A stretch of 64,000 nt of DNA from Lacibacter sp. H375 (GCF_037892425.1 NZ_JBBKTT010000001.1:4402001-4466000), one strand, 5' to 3'. Counted from the stretch's first letter, positions 1-10,541 are shown. Notes: generated by a model not told the origin, from the sequence alone. Numbers and translations are program-made.

Positions 1-703
1 GTAATGGGATGTACAAATTGGGCCGCACATCAGTTAAGGGAAACACATGTTGCTTCAATCTGAAATAAGCAGCTTTGGCACTTTTACTCCTGAACGTGTG
101 ATGTAATGCAAGCAGCACAACTTTGTTGCTATTGTCAGCAAGAATTTCATCCAGTTCAAGTAACACTTCAAATTGTGTTTTATAAGGGCAATCAGATTCA
201 AGACCCGGTTTATCTTCATCATGCAACCACCATTGGCTATCCATAATTACCAATGTAACATCATCAGATACTTTTACTTCAACTGGTCCCGGGCAACCTT
301 CACCGGGCAGCATTTTTATATTTTCATTTCCTGCTTTATCAATAACAGACTGCATTCTTAATACAGACTCGTAGCCTTCGGCGCCACCAAGCGACCATTC
401 ATTGTTACCGGGAATAAAAATAACTTTTGCTTTACTGTTTGCTGCGATCTGTATTTGTGAGTCAAGCGTTGCTTTAATACTTTCATAACCGGGTGAAGCA
501 TCATCTGGCAATCCGCCTTTTAAAAGATTATTCCCGAGATAAATGATGGTTGTTTTATCGTTGAACGGAATATTTTTTTTAACGGCATTGATCAATTGCC
601 CGGCATTACCAATTAAAACGATCCTCGACTGTACACTATCCTGGGCTATAGCTGTTAACTGAAAAGCCAACGCACTTAAAAAAGCAAAGCTGATCTTTTT
701 CAT
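1..703 (-). CDS. Calcineurin-like metallophosphatase family protein, probable pseudoenzyme (3' end outside window)
   Basis: The reading frame starts at the ATG at 703 and runs off the left edge of the window, so only about 234 N-terminal residues are seen. A signal peptide is present (hydrophobic core, then AIAQD). The layout fits the large periplasmic/outer-membrane calcineurin-like phosphoesterases of Bacteroidota: VLIGNAG, then YLGNN, then IPGNNEW, then MDSQWWLHD, then LHHTF and HVFPL. From family knowledge the canonical motifs are GDAG, GDN, GNHD and HHP plus a later HGG. Here these read GNAG, GNN, GNNE and HHT plus KAA, so most metal ligands are replaced. Catalysis is therefore doubtful. 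The start codon overlaps the upstream gene's stop (ATGA), implying translational coupling. A C-terminal barrel domain may lie outside the window. Confidence 0.75.
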   Translation of the reverse strand, partial: MKKISFAFLSALAFQLTAIAQDSVQSRIVLIGNAGQLINAVKKNIPFNDKTTIIYLGNNLLKGGLPDDASPGYESIKATLDSQIQIAANSKAKVIFIPGNNEWSLGGAEGYESVLRMQSVIDKAGNENIKMLPGEGCPGPVEVKVSDDVTLVIMDSQWWLHDEDKPGLESDCPYKTQFEVLLELDEILADNSNKVVLLALHHTFRSKSAKAAYFRLKQHVFPLTDVRPNLYIPL

Positions 704-1563
704 AACTTTCTCTTTTTATTCTTGATAACTAAAATGTTTGCACGGCCGTTGTCAACCAATTCGTTCGTAATGATCAGATCACCCCACGGTGTAAATGCAA
801 TACCTTCAGGTTGTGGATAAAGATCAGAGTCGAGTTCGTGTGTGGAAATAAGTTTTCCTTTCCTGTCGGCAACCAGTAATAACTTATTTATTGAAGCCAG
901 AATATATAACTCATTTGTAACCGGATTAATGGCTGCCGCAGAAGGTCGTAACTTAATTTCCTTATCTGTATTTTCTGAAAAAGGCGGTATTAAATCAATT
1001 ACTGAGTCCATCGGACTATATACGTTCGTGACAATATCATAGCCCCATATTGTTATCGGTTCATTAGCCTCTTTGTTACAGTCTTTGCACAACAGGATCA
1101 GCAGCTTCAAACTATCGTCATAATACATCGCCTCAAATTCGTTCTTCATTCCTTCGGGAAATGTTGAAACAGTTGTAAGGATAGAATCACTTGCTCCAAA
1201 TTGAATGGTTTCAATATCTCCATTGCTGATCAACACATAAAATATACTGTCGTGTAAAACAAGATCTTCGTAATCCTTTTTCTTATCAAAACGCCAATCG
1301 GTGATCACATTTTTCTTATTAAGGAAAATTTTATAGAGTATCCCGGCTTCATCTTTAATTGCAAAAAGGGAACTGTCTTTTGGATAGAATACAATTCCCG
1401 AAACTTCGGCCAACGCATCCGGTAATTTTATTGTAACAGGATTTTCAAGATCGTAACGGGAGGAATCGGCTAAAGGCTTTTTATTTTTTTTTTTACCGGA
1501 TTCGCAAGAGAATATTACAGGGGAAAAAATAAATGCAGCAATAAAAAGCCTGATTATTGACAT
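700..1563 (-). CDS. SdiA-regulated-like lipoprotein (beta-propeller)
   Basis: The protein has 287 residues and opens with a lipoprotein signal ending SPVIFSC, so the mature protein should be lipid-anchored. The body (SEVSGIVFYP-type repeats, YEDLVL, NEFEAMYYDD, PQPEGIAF) resembles the SdiA-regulated domain, a six-bladed propeller fold with a characteristic Glu-Gly or Glu-Ala motif per blade. The substrate is unknown. It is first in a two-gene unit and overlaps the metallophosphatase-like gene by 4 bp. The family assignment is by motif memory and is fairly secure; the cellular role is not. Confidence 0.72.
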   Translation of the reverse strand: MSIIRLFIAAFIFSPVIFSCESGKKKNKKPLADSSRYDLENPVTIKLPDALAEVSGIVFYPKDSSLFAIKDEAGILYKIFLNKKNVITDWRFDKKKDYEDLVLHDSIFYVLISNGDIETIQFGASDSILTTVSTFPEGMKNEFEAMYYDDSLKLLILLCKDCNKEANEPITIWGYDIVTNVYSPMDSVIDLIPPFSENTDKEIKLRPSAAAINPVTNELYILASINKLLLVADRKGKLISTHELDSDLYPQPEGIAFTPWGDLIITNELVDNGRANILVIKNKKRKL

Positions 1564-1943
1564 ATATAATAGTTGAAGCTGAATAGCAACCCAATCCTCC
1601 GGGAAAAATCCGAAAGAACAGGTTGCTAAAAGACTACTGCCAAAAAACGGGCCGTAGCTTACACAGAACCGTGAGTATGAAAAAAATCATCCCGATAATT
1701 CAATTTTCAACTCATTATGTGTGAGTGACATAACAGAGTTATTGCGAGGGAGACAACGTATGTGTGTCAGAAGCTAATATGAAGTTAACTGATTGTCGGT
1801 GATTTACCGCCGGCCGAACAATACAGCAAGTGGTTGGGCAATATTTTCCCCACTATATCTCTTTTAAAAAATAGCTGACGTTAAAATGCAATGAACAACA
1901 AAGGGCGTGGTATTTGCATTTCTAATTGTCTATTCTCAAACTT
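1564..1943. other. Divergent intergenic region, nothing recognised
   Basis: This gap separates the leftward lipoprotein gene from the rightward tamB operon and must hold both promoters. I see no tRNA, convincing hairpin or repeat array. A short frame running from a GTG at 1907 is an out-of-frame shadow of the tamB start. No clear TAnnTTTG box was found. Confidence 0.4.
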
Positions 1944-4900
1944 ATGGTTCAAACAGCAAAAAAAAGTTTCAGGAAATCCCGGGCTGCCAGGATAATCCTG
2001 AAGTCAGTTCTATTTCTATTGCTGTTGATAGTGGCCGTGTTTCTGTTAATACTTACCCCACCGGCGCAACGACTTCTTACCACGAAAGTGGAGAACTATC
2101 TCGAGAAAAAATTGCTGACCACTGTTAAGATCGACAGAATATCATTTGACCTGGCAGGAAATATTTCGCTCAGAGATGTTTACCTGGAAGATCGCAGAAA
2201 AGATACATTGCTGAGTGGCGGAATGATAAAAGCTAAATTAAACTACGTGAAATTGTTCTCTAATGAGGTGAGAGTAAACAGCATTACCCTATCCGATGTT
2301 AACGGATCTTTTTACCGTGATGCAAAAGATTCAGCTTTCAATTTCCAATTCATCCTTAATGCATTTACATCAAAATCAAAATCAACCGATACAACGGCCG
2401 CACTTGTTGCTGATCTGGATATGATCCGTCTGTCGAACGTAAAGATCAATTACCGGGATGTTGTGGCCGGCAGTGCTATGTACATCAATGCAGGCGATTT
2501 GGAAACAGGGCTACATTCAAGAGATCTGTATAAGAATGATTTTGACATTCCCTTTGTTACCGGAAAAAACATTACTGTAGTTATTAAACAGATAAAAACC
2601 CTTGTTACACCAGAGCCATTAGGAAAAGATATTGCCGAAGCAGCTAAGACCATTCCAATGCACCTGCAAATTGGAAATGTTGATTTGCAAAATGTCAATT
2701 TCCGGTATGATAACGATGTGTCGGCTCTTCATTCCAATGTGGTTGTAGGAAAACTTCAGGCAAAACCTGAATTGATCGATCTGCAGCAACGCAAGATCTT
2801 TTTATCGGCATTTAATTTTGCTAATTCATCGGTGATTATTCGGTTGGATAAGAAAGAGCAGGCTGCTGTGCTGGTGCAGGAACTTGAACAGGAACTTGTA
2901 GCACAACAAAAGGCAGGCTGGAACATCCGTGCAGGCAAGATTGATCTGGATGAAAATAGTTTCCAGTTTGATAATAATACACAGGTTCGACAGGGTTATG
3001 GAATTGATTTTGCACACATGTTGAGCAAAGACCTGGTGCTAGGTATCAACGATTTTGTTTTCAACAACGATTCAATTGGCGGCACAATAACAAAAGGATC
3101 ATTTTCCGATCAAAGCGGATTTGTACTGGATGAATTACATGGAACCATACTTTATGCACATAATGAGGCTTATGTAAATGGGCTGCTGATTAAAACACCC
3201 GGCAGCGAAATAAAACAGGGTGCTTCATTAAAATATACATCAAGAGATGAATTGGTTGATCATTTTAACCACACAGAAATGATTGCTGATATCGACAATA
3301 GCTATATTAAAGTAAAAGACATCTTATATTTTGCCCCGGCATTGCGAAAGGAAAAAGCTTTTGCTAACCCTGATGATACTTGGAGCATTCACCTGAAAGG
3401 CAAAGGAACACTCAACCGGATGATCGTAGATAATTTTCGTTTCAAGGGACTTTCAAATACACAGATCGATGCGAACGGAATACTAACAGGGCTAACCAGT
3501 CCAAAAATTTCCGGCGGAAATTTTACGATACGAAAACTTCACACGAATCAAACCGACATCAGCCTGTTCACCGGCAAACGTTTATCAACTGCAGAAATAA
3601 ATATTCCGGAAGAATTTGATCTTAATGGAACGTTGTGGGGCAACGCAGGCGCTATACAAACAAATCTCAACATCAACAGTTCTGCAGGCGCTGCAAATGT
3701 AAATGGCCGGTTCACCAATATTGCAGATCCTGATCGTATGAGTTATAATGCACGGATACGAGCTACTGCATTAAATCTCGGATACATCTTGAAACAGCCG
3801 GAACAGTTAGGAACAATTACCGGCAATTTCAACGTTAAAGGACAAGGCACGAAAAAAGAAAATGCCAATGCTCAATTCTCAGCAATTATTAATTCGGCAG
3901 ATTATAACAGATACCGGTACCGCAATGTACATCTCAATGGTACAATCGCAAATGCCGCATTTAATCTTCGTGCTGATATTGATGACCCAAATGCTGACCT
4001 TGATATTACAGTGAAAGGAAATATTTCCGGCAATTCATCTTATGAAATAACTGGAATGATTGACAGTGTGAAGACCCAGGCACTGCATCTCACACAAGGG
4101 CCGTTGATTGCCCGTGGTAAAATTGAAGGAACAATTTCGAATATAACATCGAATAATATTGATGCCGATCTGCTCATCAGTAAAGGATTATTTGTATCGG
4201 GCCCCCATCGTTTACCGCTTGATACAATACAAATTAAAAGTGGAAGTACTGATTCAGTAAACTACATATCCTTACGCAGCGATATTGCCAATGCCGATAT
4301 TAGTGGTAAGTACCGGTTAAATGAATTGGGAGCTATCATAGAAAACAGCATTCACCCCTACTTCCGGATAGGCAATTCATCGAATGCAATGGCAACATCA
4401 GGGACGCATAATTTCAAATTTAATCTTGCGGTAAACTATTCGCCTGTATTTAATTCATTTATCCCGGGGCTTGAATCATTTAATAGTATAACCGCAGAAG
4501 GGAATTTTGTTGCAGGATCGGGGTTGAACGCTACCGCACAAATTCCTTTGTTGGTTTACCAGGGAAATGAATTTAATCAACTATACATCAAAGCCGCTTC
4601 TGTTGATACGGGTTTACAGATCAATGCCAACGCCGCCAGTATTAAAAACAAAACAGGGATGGCATTATACAATACACGTGTTGATGCAATTGCTTTGAAT
4701 AATAATCTTCGCTTTATTGCTGCAACAGATGATCCTCTTGGCAAACCCAAATACCGTTTTGCCGGTGTAGTTACCTCCGCTCCTGGTGGTAATTACAGCA
4801 TCAGTCTTAACCAGGATAATCTCTTGTTGAATTATGAAGTGTGGTCGGTTGCAGCGGGAAACCGAATAACGATCGGCCCCGATGTTATTACAGCAAATAA

Positions 4901-6977
4901 TTTTGTATTGCGGAAAGATAACCAGCAATTAAGCATCAACAGTGCAGATATTAAAGCAGGTGCGCTTGATGTAAAATTTTCTCAATTCCGTTTATCTACC
5001 ATTACCGCTTTTCTAAAAACAGATTCTTTACTTGCAGATGGTTTATTGAACGGAGACCTTGTTATAAGCAATCTCCTGCAAGTGCCTTCATTTACAGGTC
5101 GCTTAAAAGTTGAAAATTTCAGTATGCAAAAAGATACAATTGGAAATATCGATTTGCAAGTGACAACCGGGACAAATAACCGTCATAACACAAACGCCAC
5201 CATCAGTGGTCGTGGAAATGATATAACCGTAACAGGATATTTCACACCTCGCAAAACCGATATCACAACAGATCTTACAGTGAACATCCGGCAACTGCAA
5301 CTATCTACAATGGAAGGTGCGATGGCAAAAATTTTGGCAGACGCATCAGGGTCCGTTAATGGTACCGTGCAGATAAGAGGCAACCTCTATGATCCGGACA
5401 TCACGGGAGATGTTGCATTTAACAACGCAAGTTTTATTCCCACATTACTTGGCACACGTTTTAAAATTAGTGATCAGAAATTAACGCTGGAAGGTGATGG
5501 CTTTGTGTTCGACAATTTCCTGATCCAGGATTCTTCCGGCAGCAGCCTGGTATTAAATGGAAAAGCACTCACCAATAACTTTATAAATTATGAACTTGAC
5601 CTGCATGTAGCATCCACAAATTTCCAGGTACTGAATACAGTGAAAGGACCTGACAAACTTTACTACGGTAAATTAAATGTAACAACCGATATCCGCATTC
5701 TTGGTACTGAAGCCAAACCAAGAGCAGACGGACGAATAACAGTAAATGATGGCACAGCATTAAGTTTTGTAATACCACAGGTAGACCAGGGAACTGCACA
5801 ACGAAACGGCATCGTTGAATTTGTTGATATGGATGCACCGGAAAATGATTCGCTTTTTCTTGCCTCGTATGATTCTCTCAATTACAGCAGTATTTTAGGA
5901 TTTGATGTAACAACCACCATCGAAATAAAAAAAGAAGCCGTCTTCAATGTGATCATTGACGAAGCAAATGGTGATTTGTTGAATGTGCAGGGTGAAGCCC
6001 AGTTAAGTGCAGGAATTGATCCGAGTGGTAAAATAACATTGGCTGGCAACTATGTACTCGATAAAGGTTCGTACCAATTGGCATTTAATTTTTTGCGCCG
6101 TCGTTTTGATATTCAAAAGGGAAGCAATATTATATGGACGGGTGAACCAACAACAGCGCAACTTGACATCAATGCCATTTATGTTGCCAATACGGCTCCT
6201 CTTGATCTCGTTTCATCGCAACTAACATCAGAGGTAAACCGAAACATCTATTTGCAGAAATTGCCATTTGAGGTAAAACTTACGCTTACCGGTGAACTAT
6301 TGAAACCTGTTATTGATTTTGATATTGATCTTCCGGAAAAAAACTACGGTGTATCCAACGATATTGTAACTGCTGTGCAGTCACGGCTTCGGATCATCCG
6401 CCAGGATGAGGGAGAAATCAACAAACAGGTTTTTTCTCTATTGCTATTAAACCGCTTTGTTGGTGAAAATCCTTTTGAATCAGAAAGTGATGCCTTCAGC
6501 TTTAATACCTATGCCCGGCAAAGTGTAAGCAAGTTACTTACCGAACAATTGAACCGGTTAGCAGCAGGATTGGTGGGTGGAGTTGATATCAACTTCGATG
6601 TTGTATCCACTGATGATTACACAACAGGCGCCCGCCAGGGACGAACAGATCTAAATATTGGATTGAGTAAACGACTCTTGAGTAACAGGCTTAAAATAAC
6701 TGTTGGCAGCAACTTCCAGCTAGAAGGTCCACAAAACAGTAATCAGCAGAGCACTAATATAGCAGGTAATGTAGCAGCCGATTACCAGATCAGCCAGGAT
6801 GGCCGTTATGCTTTACGTTTCTACCGGCAGAATGAATACCAGGGCATCGTTGACGGATATATTATTGAAACCGGCTTGAGTTTTATTTTTTCAGTGGATT
6901 ATGAACGCTTCATGCAAATTCTACGCAGGAAAAAAAACCGGCAGGTTACGAATCCTCAAAATGCCAATAGATTATGA
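1944..6977 (+). CDS. tamB: Translocation/assembly module protein TamB
   Basis: This is a very long AsmA/TamB-type protein. After a short basic stretch there is one membrane anchor (about residues 20-45), followed by some 1,600 residues of repetitive beta-rich sequence, the elongated groove expected to bridge the periplasm. The C-terminal DUF490 region is recognisable (GNYVLDKGSYQLAFNF, DLVSSQLTSEVNRNIYLQKL, and QDEGEINKQVFSLLLLNRF). Family role: lipid transport or assembly of outer-membrane proteins together with a TamA-like partner. The ATG at 1944 is preferred; an in-frame TTG at 1926 would add six residues. The stop overlaps the tamL start (ATGA), so the two are translationally coupled. 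Confidence 0.9.
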   Translation: MVQTAKKSFRKSRAARIILKSVLFLLLLIVAVFLLILTPPAQRLLTTKVENYLEKKLLTTVKIDRISFDLAGNISLRDVYLEDRRKDTLLSGGMIKAKLNYVKLFSNEVRVNSITLSDVNGSFYRDAKDSAFNFQFILNAFTSKSKSTDTTAALVADLDMIRLSNVKINYRDVVAGSAMYINAGDLETGLHSRDLYKNDFDIPFVTGKNITVVIKQIKTLVTPEPLGKDIAEAAKTIPMHLQIGNVDLQNVNFRYDNDVSALHSNVVVGKLQAKPELIDLQQRKIFLSAFNFANSSVIIRLDKKEQAAVLVQELEQELVAQQKAGWNIRAGKIDLDENSFQFDNNTQVRQGYGIDFAHMLSKDLVLGINDFVFNNDSIGGTITKGSFSDQSGFVLDELHGTILYAHNEAYVNGLLIKTPGSEIKQGASLKYTSRDELVDHFNHTEMIADIDNSYIKVKDILYFAPALRKEKAFANPDDTWSIHLKGKGTLNRMIVDNFRFKGLSNTQIDANGILTGLTSPKISGGNFTIRKLHTNQTDISLFTGKRLSTAEINIPEEFDLNGTLWGNAGAIQTNLNINSSAGAANVNGRFTNIADPDRMSYNARIRATALNLGYILKQPEQLGTITGNFNVKGQGTKKENANAQFSAIINSADYNRYRYRNVHLNGTIANAAFNLRADIDDPNADLDITVKGNISGNSSYEITGMIDSVKTQALHLTQGPLIARGKIEGTISNITSNNIDADLLISKGLFVSGPHRLPLDTIQIKSGSTDSVNYISLRSDIANADISGKYRLNELGAIIENSIHPYFRIGNSSNAMATSGTHNFKFNLAVNYSPVFNSFIPGLESFNSITAEGNFVAGSGLNATAQIPLLVYQGNEFNQLYIKAASVDTGLQINANAASIKNKTGMALYNTRVDAIALNNNLRFIAATDDPLGKPKYRFAGVVTSAPGGNYSISLNQDNLLLNYEVWSVAAGNRITIGPDVITANNFVLRKDNQQLSINSADIKAGALDVKFSQFRLSTITAFLKTDSLLADGLLNGDLVISNLLQVPSFTGRLKVENFSMQKDTIGNIDLQVTTGTNNRHNTNATISGRGNDITVTGYFTPRKTDITTDLTVNIRQLQLSTMEGAMAKILADASGSVNGTVQIRGNLYDPDITGDVAFNNASFIPTLLGTRFKISDQKLTLEGDGFVFDNFLIQDSSGSSLVLNGKALTNNFINYELDLHVASTNFQVLNTVKGPDKLYYGKLNVTTDIRILGTEAKPRADGRITVNDGTALSFVIPQVDQGTAQRNGIVEFVDMDAPENDSLFLASYDSLNYSSILGFDVTTTIEIKKEAVFNVIIDEANGDLLNVQGEAQLSAGIDPSGKITLAGNYVLDKGSYQLAFNFLRRRFDIQKGSNIIWTGEPTTAQLDINAIYVANTAPLDLVSSQLTSEVNRNIYLQKLPFEVKLTLTGELLKPVIDFDIDLPEKNYGVSNDIVTAVQSRLRIIRQDEGEINKQVFSLLLLNRFVGENPFESESDAFSFNTYARQSVSKLLTEQLNRLAAGLVGGVDINFDVVSTDDYTTGARQGRTDLNIGLSKRLLSNRLKITVGSNFQLEGPQNSNQQSTNIAGNVAADYQISQDGRYALRFYRQNEYQGIVDGYIIETGLSFIFSVDYERFMQILRRKKNRQVTNPQNANRL

Positions 6978-9271
6978 TAAAACGGTCTTACTTATTTCTG
7001 GTTATATTTTGCTCCATCATTTTTTTAGTTGGATGCCGGGGCACCCGTCACCTACCCGATAATGATAAACTATATATTGGTGCAGATGTAACAGTGAATG
7101 GTCCATCATTAACTTCCCGACAAAAAAAATCATTGAAGAAAAGTTTAGAAGGTTTATCACGCCCCAAACCAAACAGTTCAATTTTAGGGCTGCGTCCAAA
7201 ACTCAGCATCTATAACATGTTCCGCAATGCTAAAAAAGGAATATTTAAAAATATTCGTGAGAAACATGGTGAACCTCCTGTATTAGCAAGCGGATTAGAT
7301 CTTTCTTCCAATATCAGATCACTGGAAAATTATATGGTGAATAAAGGTTGGTTTCATGGCAAAGTAACCGCCGATACCGTTGTAAGAAGAAAGACGATGA
7401 AAGCAATTTACAAAGCGGAAACCGGCGTGCAATACAAGATCAACCAGGTTGAGTTTCCTTCTGACAGTAGTAACGTTTCACAAGCAATTCGATTAACCGT
7501 ACCAAACACATTATTACAACCAGGCCAACCATTTGATATTGATGTGATCAAAGCCGAGCGTCAACGTATTGATGCCTCTCTGAAAGAAAAGGGATTTTAT
7601 TTTTTTAACGCTGACCATTTATTGATTCGTACAGACAGTACCATCGGCAATCATTTAGTGAATATGTATGTGGTTGTAAAAAGAGAAACTCCTGCTGCAG
7701 CACGTGATATCTACCGCATCAACAAAGTATATATCTACACTGGCTTCCGACTTGATGCCGATCGCCTTGATACATTGAAAACAATGGGTGAGTATTATAA
7801 GGGATATTATATAGTGGACCGTCGTAAAAAGTACCGGCCGTTTCTGTTTGAAGAAACAATGCAGTTTCAGCCCGGCGAAATTTACAGCCGCAGCGATCAC
7901 AACCAAACATTGAACAGGCTTATCAATCTTAACCTTTTCAAATTTGTAAAGAACAGGTTTGAACCGGTACCGGGTATAGATTCACCAAAGCTTGATGCGT
8001 ATTATTATCTTACCCCGCAACCTAAACAATCGTTGCGGGCTGAAGTTGCATTGATCAGCCGATCAAATAACCTTAATGGTTCGCAGATCAACCTCAGTTA
8101 CTTTAACCGAAACATCAGAGGTAACGGCTCTCAGTTGCAAATCACCGGTTATATTGGATCGGATGTTCAGTTCAGTGGTACCTTCAGAGGTTACAACACA
8201 TATCGTGTAGGTGGTGAAATTGCTTACGTTGTACCTCGTTTTTCTATTCCATTCATAAAGATCAAACATAGTGGACCATATGCACCACGTACCAATTTTA
8301 AATTAGGGTATGATATCCTTAACAGGCAAAAATTATACACACTCAATTCATATCGTGCCGAGTATGGCTTTACCTGGAAAAAAGATCTGCAACGTGTGCA
8401 TGAGTTCTTCCCTATTTCCATTGCTTATGCAGAACCTTTAAATGTAACAGATGAGTACAAAGTATTGCAGGCAAGTATTCCGGGACTCGAAAGAGCAATT
8501 GAACCGCAATTCATTTTAGGAAGCCGTTATCAATTTATTTATAATCAACTTGCAAATAATGTGCAGCCAAAATCTGCCTGGTACTTTAGTGGTATAGCCG
8601 ATCTTTCAGGAAACATAGCAGGACTTATTACTGGCGCAAATATTAAGAAAGGCGACACCGTGAGATTTGGAACAGTTCCTTTTTCGCAATATGTTCAGGT
8701 TGGTGCTGATGTGCGACATTACCTGCGTGTTGGATTAAAATCAACATGGGTGAATCGTGTTGATATTGGTATTGGCATACCTTACGGCAACTCCGTTCAG
8801 GTGCCATATGTAAAACAATTTTTCGTTGGAGGTAATAATAGCTTACGTGGTTTTAGAAGTCGTTCAGTAGGACCCGGTACTTATTTTCCTGTGAATGCAA
8901 ATCAGGTTATTCCTGATCAGACAGGCGATATAAAACTCGAATTGAATTCAGAGTTTCGTCCACATATTGCCGGGCCTTTATATGGGGCGATATTTATTGA
9001 TGCCGGAAATATCTGGCTTGTAAATGATTCAACACATACCGATAAACCTGGTTCGCAATTCAGCGGCAAATTCTTAAGTCAAATGGCTGTTGATGTGGGC
9101 TTAGGGTTGCGATTGGATATTACGTTGTTTGTAATAAGATTAGATGCAGGTTTCCCCATCCGGAAGCCATGGTTTATACCGCCTTCAGTAATAAACCAGG
9201 TGAATTTAACAAGCAGGGATTGGCGCAGGCAGAATCTGGTATTTAACCTGGCTATCGGGTATCCATTTTAA
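6974..9271 (+). CDS. tamL: TamL, lipoprotein Omp85-family partner of TamB
   Basis: 765 residues. The N-terminus carries a lipobox (LVGC, Cys21), which is what separates Bacteroidota TamL from classical TamA. POTRA-like segments follow (roughly residues 100-330, for example GVQYKINQVEF and QPFDIDVIKAERQRID), then a 16-strand-type barrel. The Omp85 substrate-loop motif is seen as SLRGFRSR, and the protein ends in an aromatic residue (GYPF). It overlaps tamB by 4 bp, which supports a joint TamB-TamL module. The functional assignment follows the family; substrates are unknown. Confidence 0.9.
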   Translation: MIKRSYLFLVIFCSIIFLVGCRGTRHLPDNDKLYIGADVTVNGPSLTSRQKKSLKKSLEGLSRPKPNSSILGLRPKLSIYNMFRNAKKGIFKNIREKHGEPPVLASGLDLSSNIRSLENYMVNKGWFHGKVTADTVVRRKTMKAIYKAETGVQYKINQVEFPSDSSNVSQAIRLTVPNTLLQPGQPFDIDVIKAERQRIDASLKEKGFYFFNADHLLIRTDSTIGNHLVNMYVVVKRETPAAARDIYRINKVYIYTGFRLDADRLDTLKTMGEYYKGYYIVDRRKKYRPFLFEETMQFQPGEIYSRSDHNQTLNRLINLNLFKFVKNRFEPVPGIDSPKLDAYYYLTPQPKQSLRAEVALISRSNNLNGSQINLSYFNRNIRGNGSQLQITGYIGSDVQFSGTFRGYNTYRVGGEIAYVVPRFSIPFIKIKHSGPYAPRTNFKLGYDILNRQKLYTLNSYRAEYGFTWKKDLQRVHEFFPISIAYAEPLNVTDEYKVLQASIPGLERAIEPQFILGSRYQFIYNQLANNVQPKSAWYFSGIADLSGNIAGLITGANIKKGDTVRFGTVPFSQYVQVGADVRHYLRVGLKSTWVNRVDIGIGIPYGNSVQVPYVKQFFVGGNNSLRGFRSRSVGPGTYFPVNANQVIPDQTGDIKLELNSEFRPHIAGPLYGAIFIDAGNIWLVNDSTHTDKPGSQFSGKFLSQMAVDVGLGLRLDITLFVIRLDAGFPIRKPWFIPPSVINQVNLTSRDWRRQNLVFNLAIGYPF

Positions 9272-9354
9272 AACACAATCATTTTTTCATTCCGTTTCTC
9301 ACATATGAAACTCACCTCCCTAACGGGGAGCAGTACCCTGCATTTCTTTTCGTT

Positions 9355-9362
9355 TACCTTTG
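9355..9362 (+). promoter_or_regulatory. Candidate Bacteroidota -7 box
   Basis: TACCTTTG matches the TAnnTTTG consensus exactly and lies about 40 bp before the Crp/Fnr gene start. A matching upstream -33 element is not obvious. Confidence 0.5.
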
Positions 9363-9402
9363 TAACGTCATTTAATGTTTACTTGTAAACACATCCCAAA
9401 AG

Positions 9403-9981
9403 ATGAGCACTGAACTATTCAGATCGCATTTAGAAAAATTTATTGAACTGAACGAAGCCGAATTCGTCGGCATTTCATCGTTTTTCAAAGTTGCCAATTT
9501 TAAAAAGAAAGAGAACCTGCTTGTTGAGGGGCAAATCTGCAAATCGCATTATTTTGTCTTGAAAGGTTGCCTGCGAAAATTTTTTATCAATGAAAAAGGT
9601 GTTGAACAAACAACTGAGTTTGCAATAGAAAACTGGTGGATGACCGATAACATGGCCTATGAACACAAACGGCCTACTGAATTTTATATACAGGCAGTAG
9701 AACATTCAGAAGTTCTGATGATCGATAGTTCTTCACAGGAAAAAATGTTAGCAGAGTATCCAAAAATGGAACGCTATTTCCGCTTTATCTACCAACGGGC
9801 TTTCGCCGCATCGCAAATGAGATTTAAATATCAGCATGAATTTTCAAAAGAAAATTCCTACCTGCATTTTTGCAAGGCCCACCCCCAATTTGTGCAACGT
9901 ATCCCGCAATATTTGGTCGCTTCTTTCCTTGGCTTTACGCCTGAATATTTAAGTGAGCTTAGACATAAATTCCGTTCTTAA
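9403..9981 (+). CDS. Crp/Fnr-family transcriptional regulator
   Basis: 192 residues. A cyclic-nucleotide-binding-type beta roll occupies the first 120 residues (KKKENLLVEGQICKSHYFVLKGCLRKF, here split around the G-C-R turn). It is followed by a dimer helix and a C-terminal helix-turn-helix ending ASFLGFTPEYLSELRHK. The cAMP-contact signature of true CRP is absent, as is usual in the Bacteroidota members, so the ligand is unknown. The AhpD-like gene starts 64 bp downstream on the same strand and could be a target or operon partner; this is inference from position only. Confidence 0.82.
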   Translation: MSTELFRSHLEKFIELNEAEFVGISSFFKVANFKKKENLLVEGQICKSHYFVLKGCLRKFFINEKGVEQTTEFAIENWWMTDNMAYEHKRPTEFYIQAVEHSEVLMIDSSSQEKMLAEYPKMERYFRFIYQRAFAASQMRFKYQHEFSKENSYLHFCKAHPQFVQRIPQYLVASFLGFTPEYLSELRHKFRS

Positions 9982-10045
9982 ACCAGTTTAAGTTTTATCC
10001 GTTTTCTGTTTTGCAACTTTGTTTTCTAATTTAAAACAGAGACAA

Positions 10046-10486
10046 ATGGAAAAAAGGGTAAACATTCATGAAGCAGAACCGCAGGCATACAAGGCTATGT
10101 TTGCACTGGAGGGTTATTTGGCATCAAGTCAACTTTCTAAAACACATAAGGAATTGATTAAGATCAGAGCTTCGCAGATCAATGGCTGTGCTTATTGTAT
10201 CGACATGCACACAAAAGATGCACTGAAGAACGGTGAAACTATTCAACGTATTTTTTTATTGAGTACATGGCGTGAAACAAATTTGTTCACAGAAGAAGAA
10301 AAAGCTGTGTTGGCCATTACAGAAGAGGTTACATTGATCCACAATCAGGGCTTATCTGATAAAACCTATCAACAAGCCATAGCAGTTCTGGATAAAAACT
10401 ACATTGCCCAAACGATTGTGGCAGTGGCAACCATTAATGCGTGGAACAGGATCGCCATCAGCACACAAATGGAACCGGGAAAATAA
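10046..10486 (+). CDS. Carboxymuconolactone decarboxylase/AhpD-like protein
   Basis: 146 residues counting from the ATG at 10046; a TTG at 10019 is in frame but the ATG fits the family start (MEKRVNIHEAEP). The AhpD-type redox motif is clear: Cys48-x-x-Cys51-x-x-x-His55 within INGCAYCIDMHTKDAL. Family role: peroxidase/alkylhydroperoxidase-like activity, often in oxidative stress protection. It lies directly after a Crp/Fnr gene on the same strand. Confidence 0.85.
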   Translation: MEKRVNIHEAEPQAYKAMFALEGYLASSQLSKTHKELIKIRASQINGCAYCIDMHTKDALKNGETIQRIFLLSTWRETNLFTEEEKAVLAITEEVTLIHNQGLSDKTYQQAIAVLDKNYIAQTIVAVATINAWNRIAISTQMEPGK

Positions 10487-10541
10487 AATGATTTCATAAT
10501 TCCGTTGTAGCAGTAAATTCATTCGTACAATCCAGCAAATA

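Noticed and set aside
1907-2128. 73-codon ORF at the tamB start
   Set aside because: It is a GTG-started frame overlapping the tamB N-terminus, with no motif; tamB has the credible membrane anchor.
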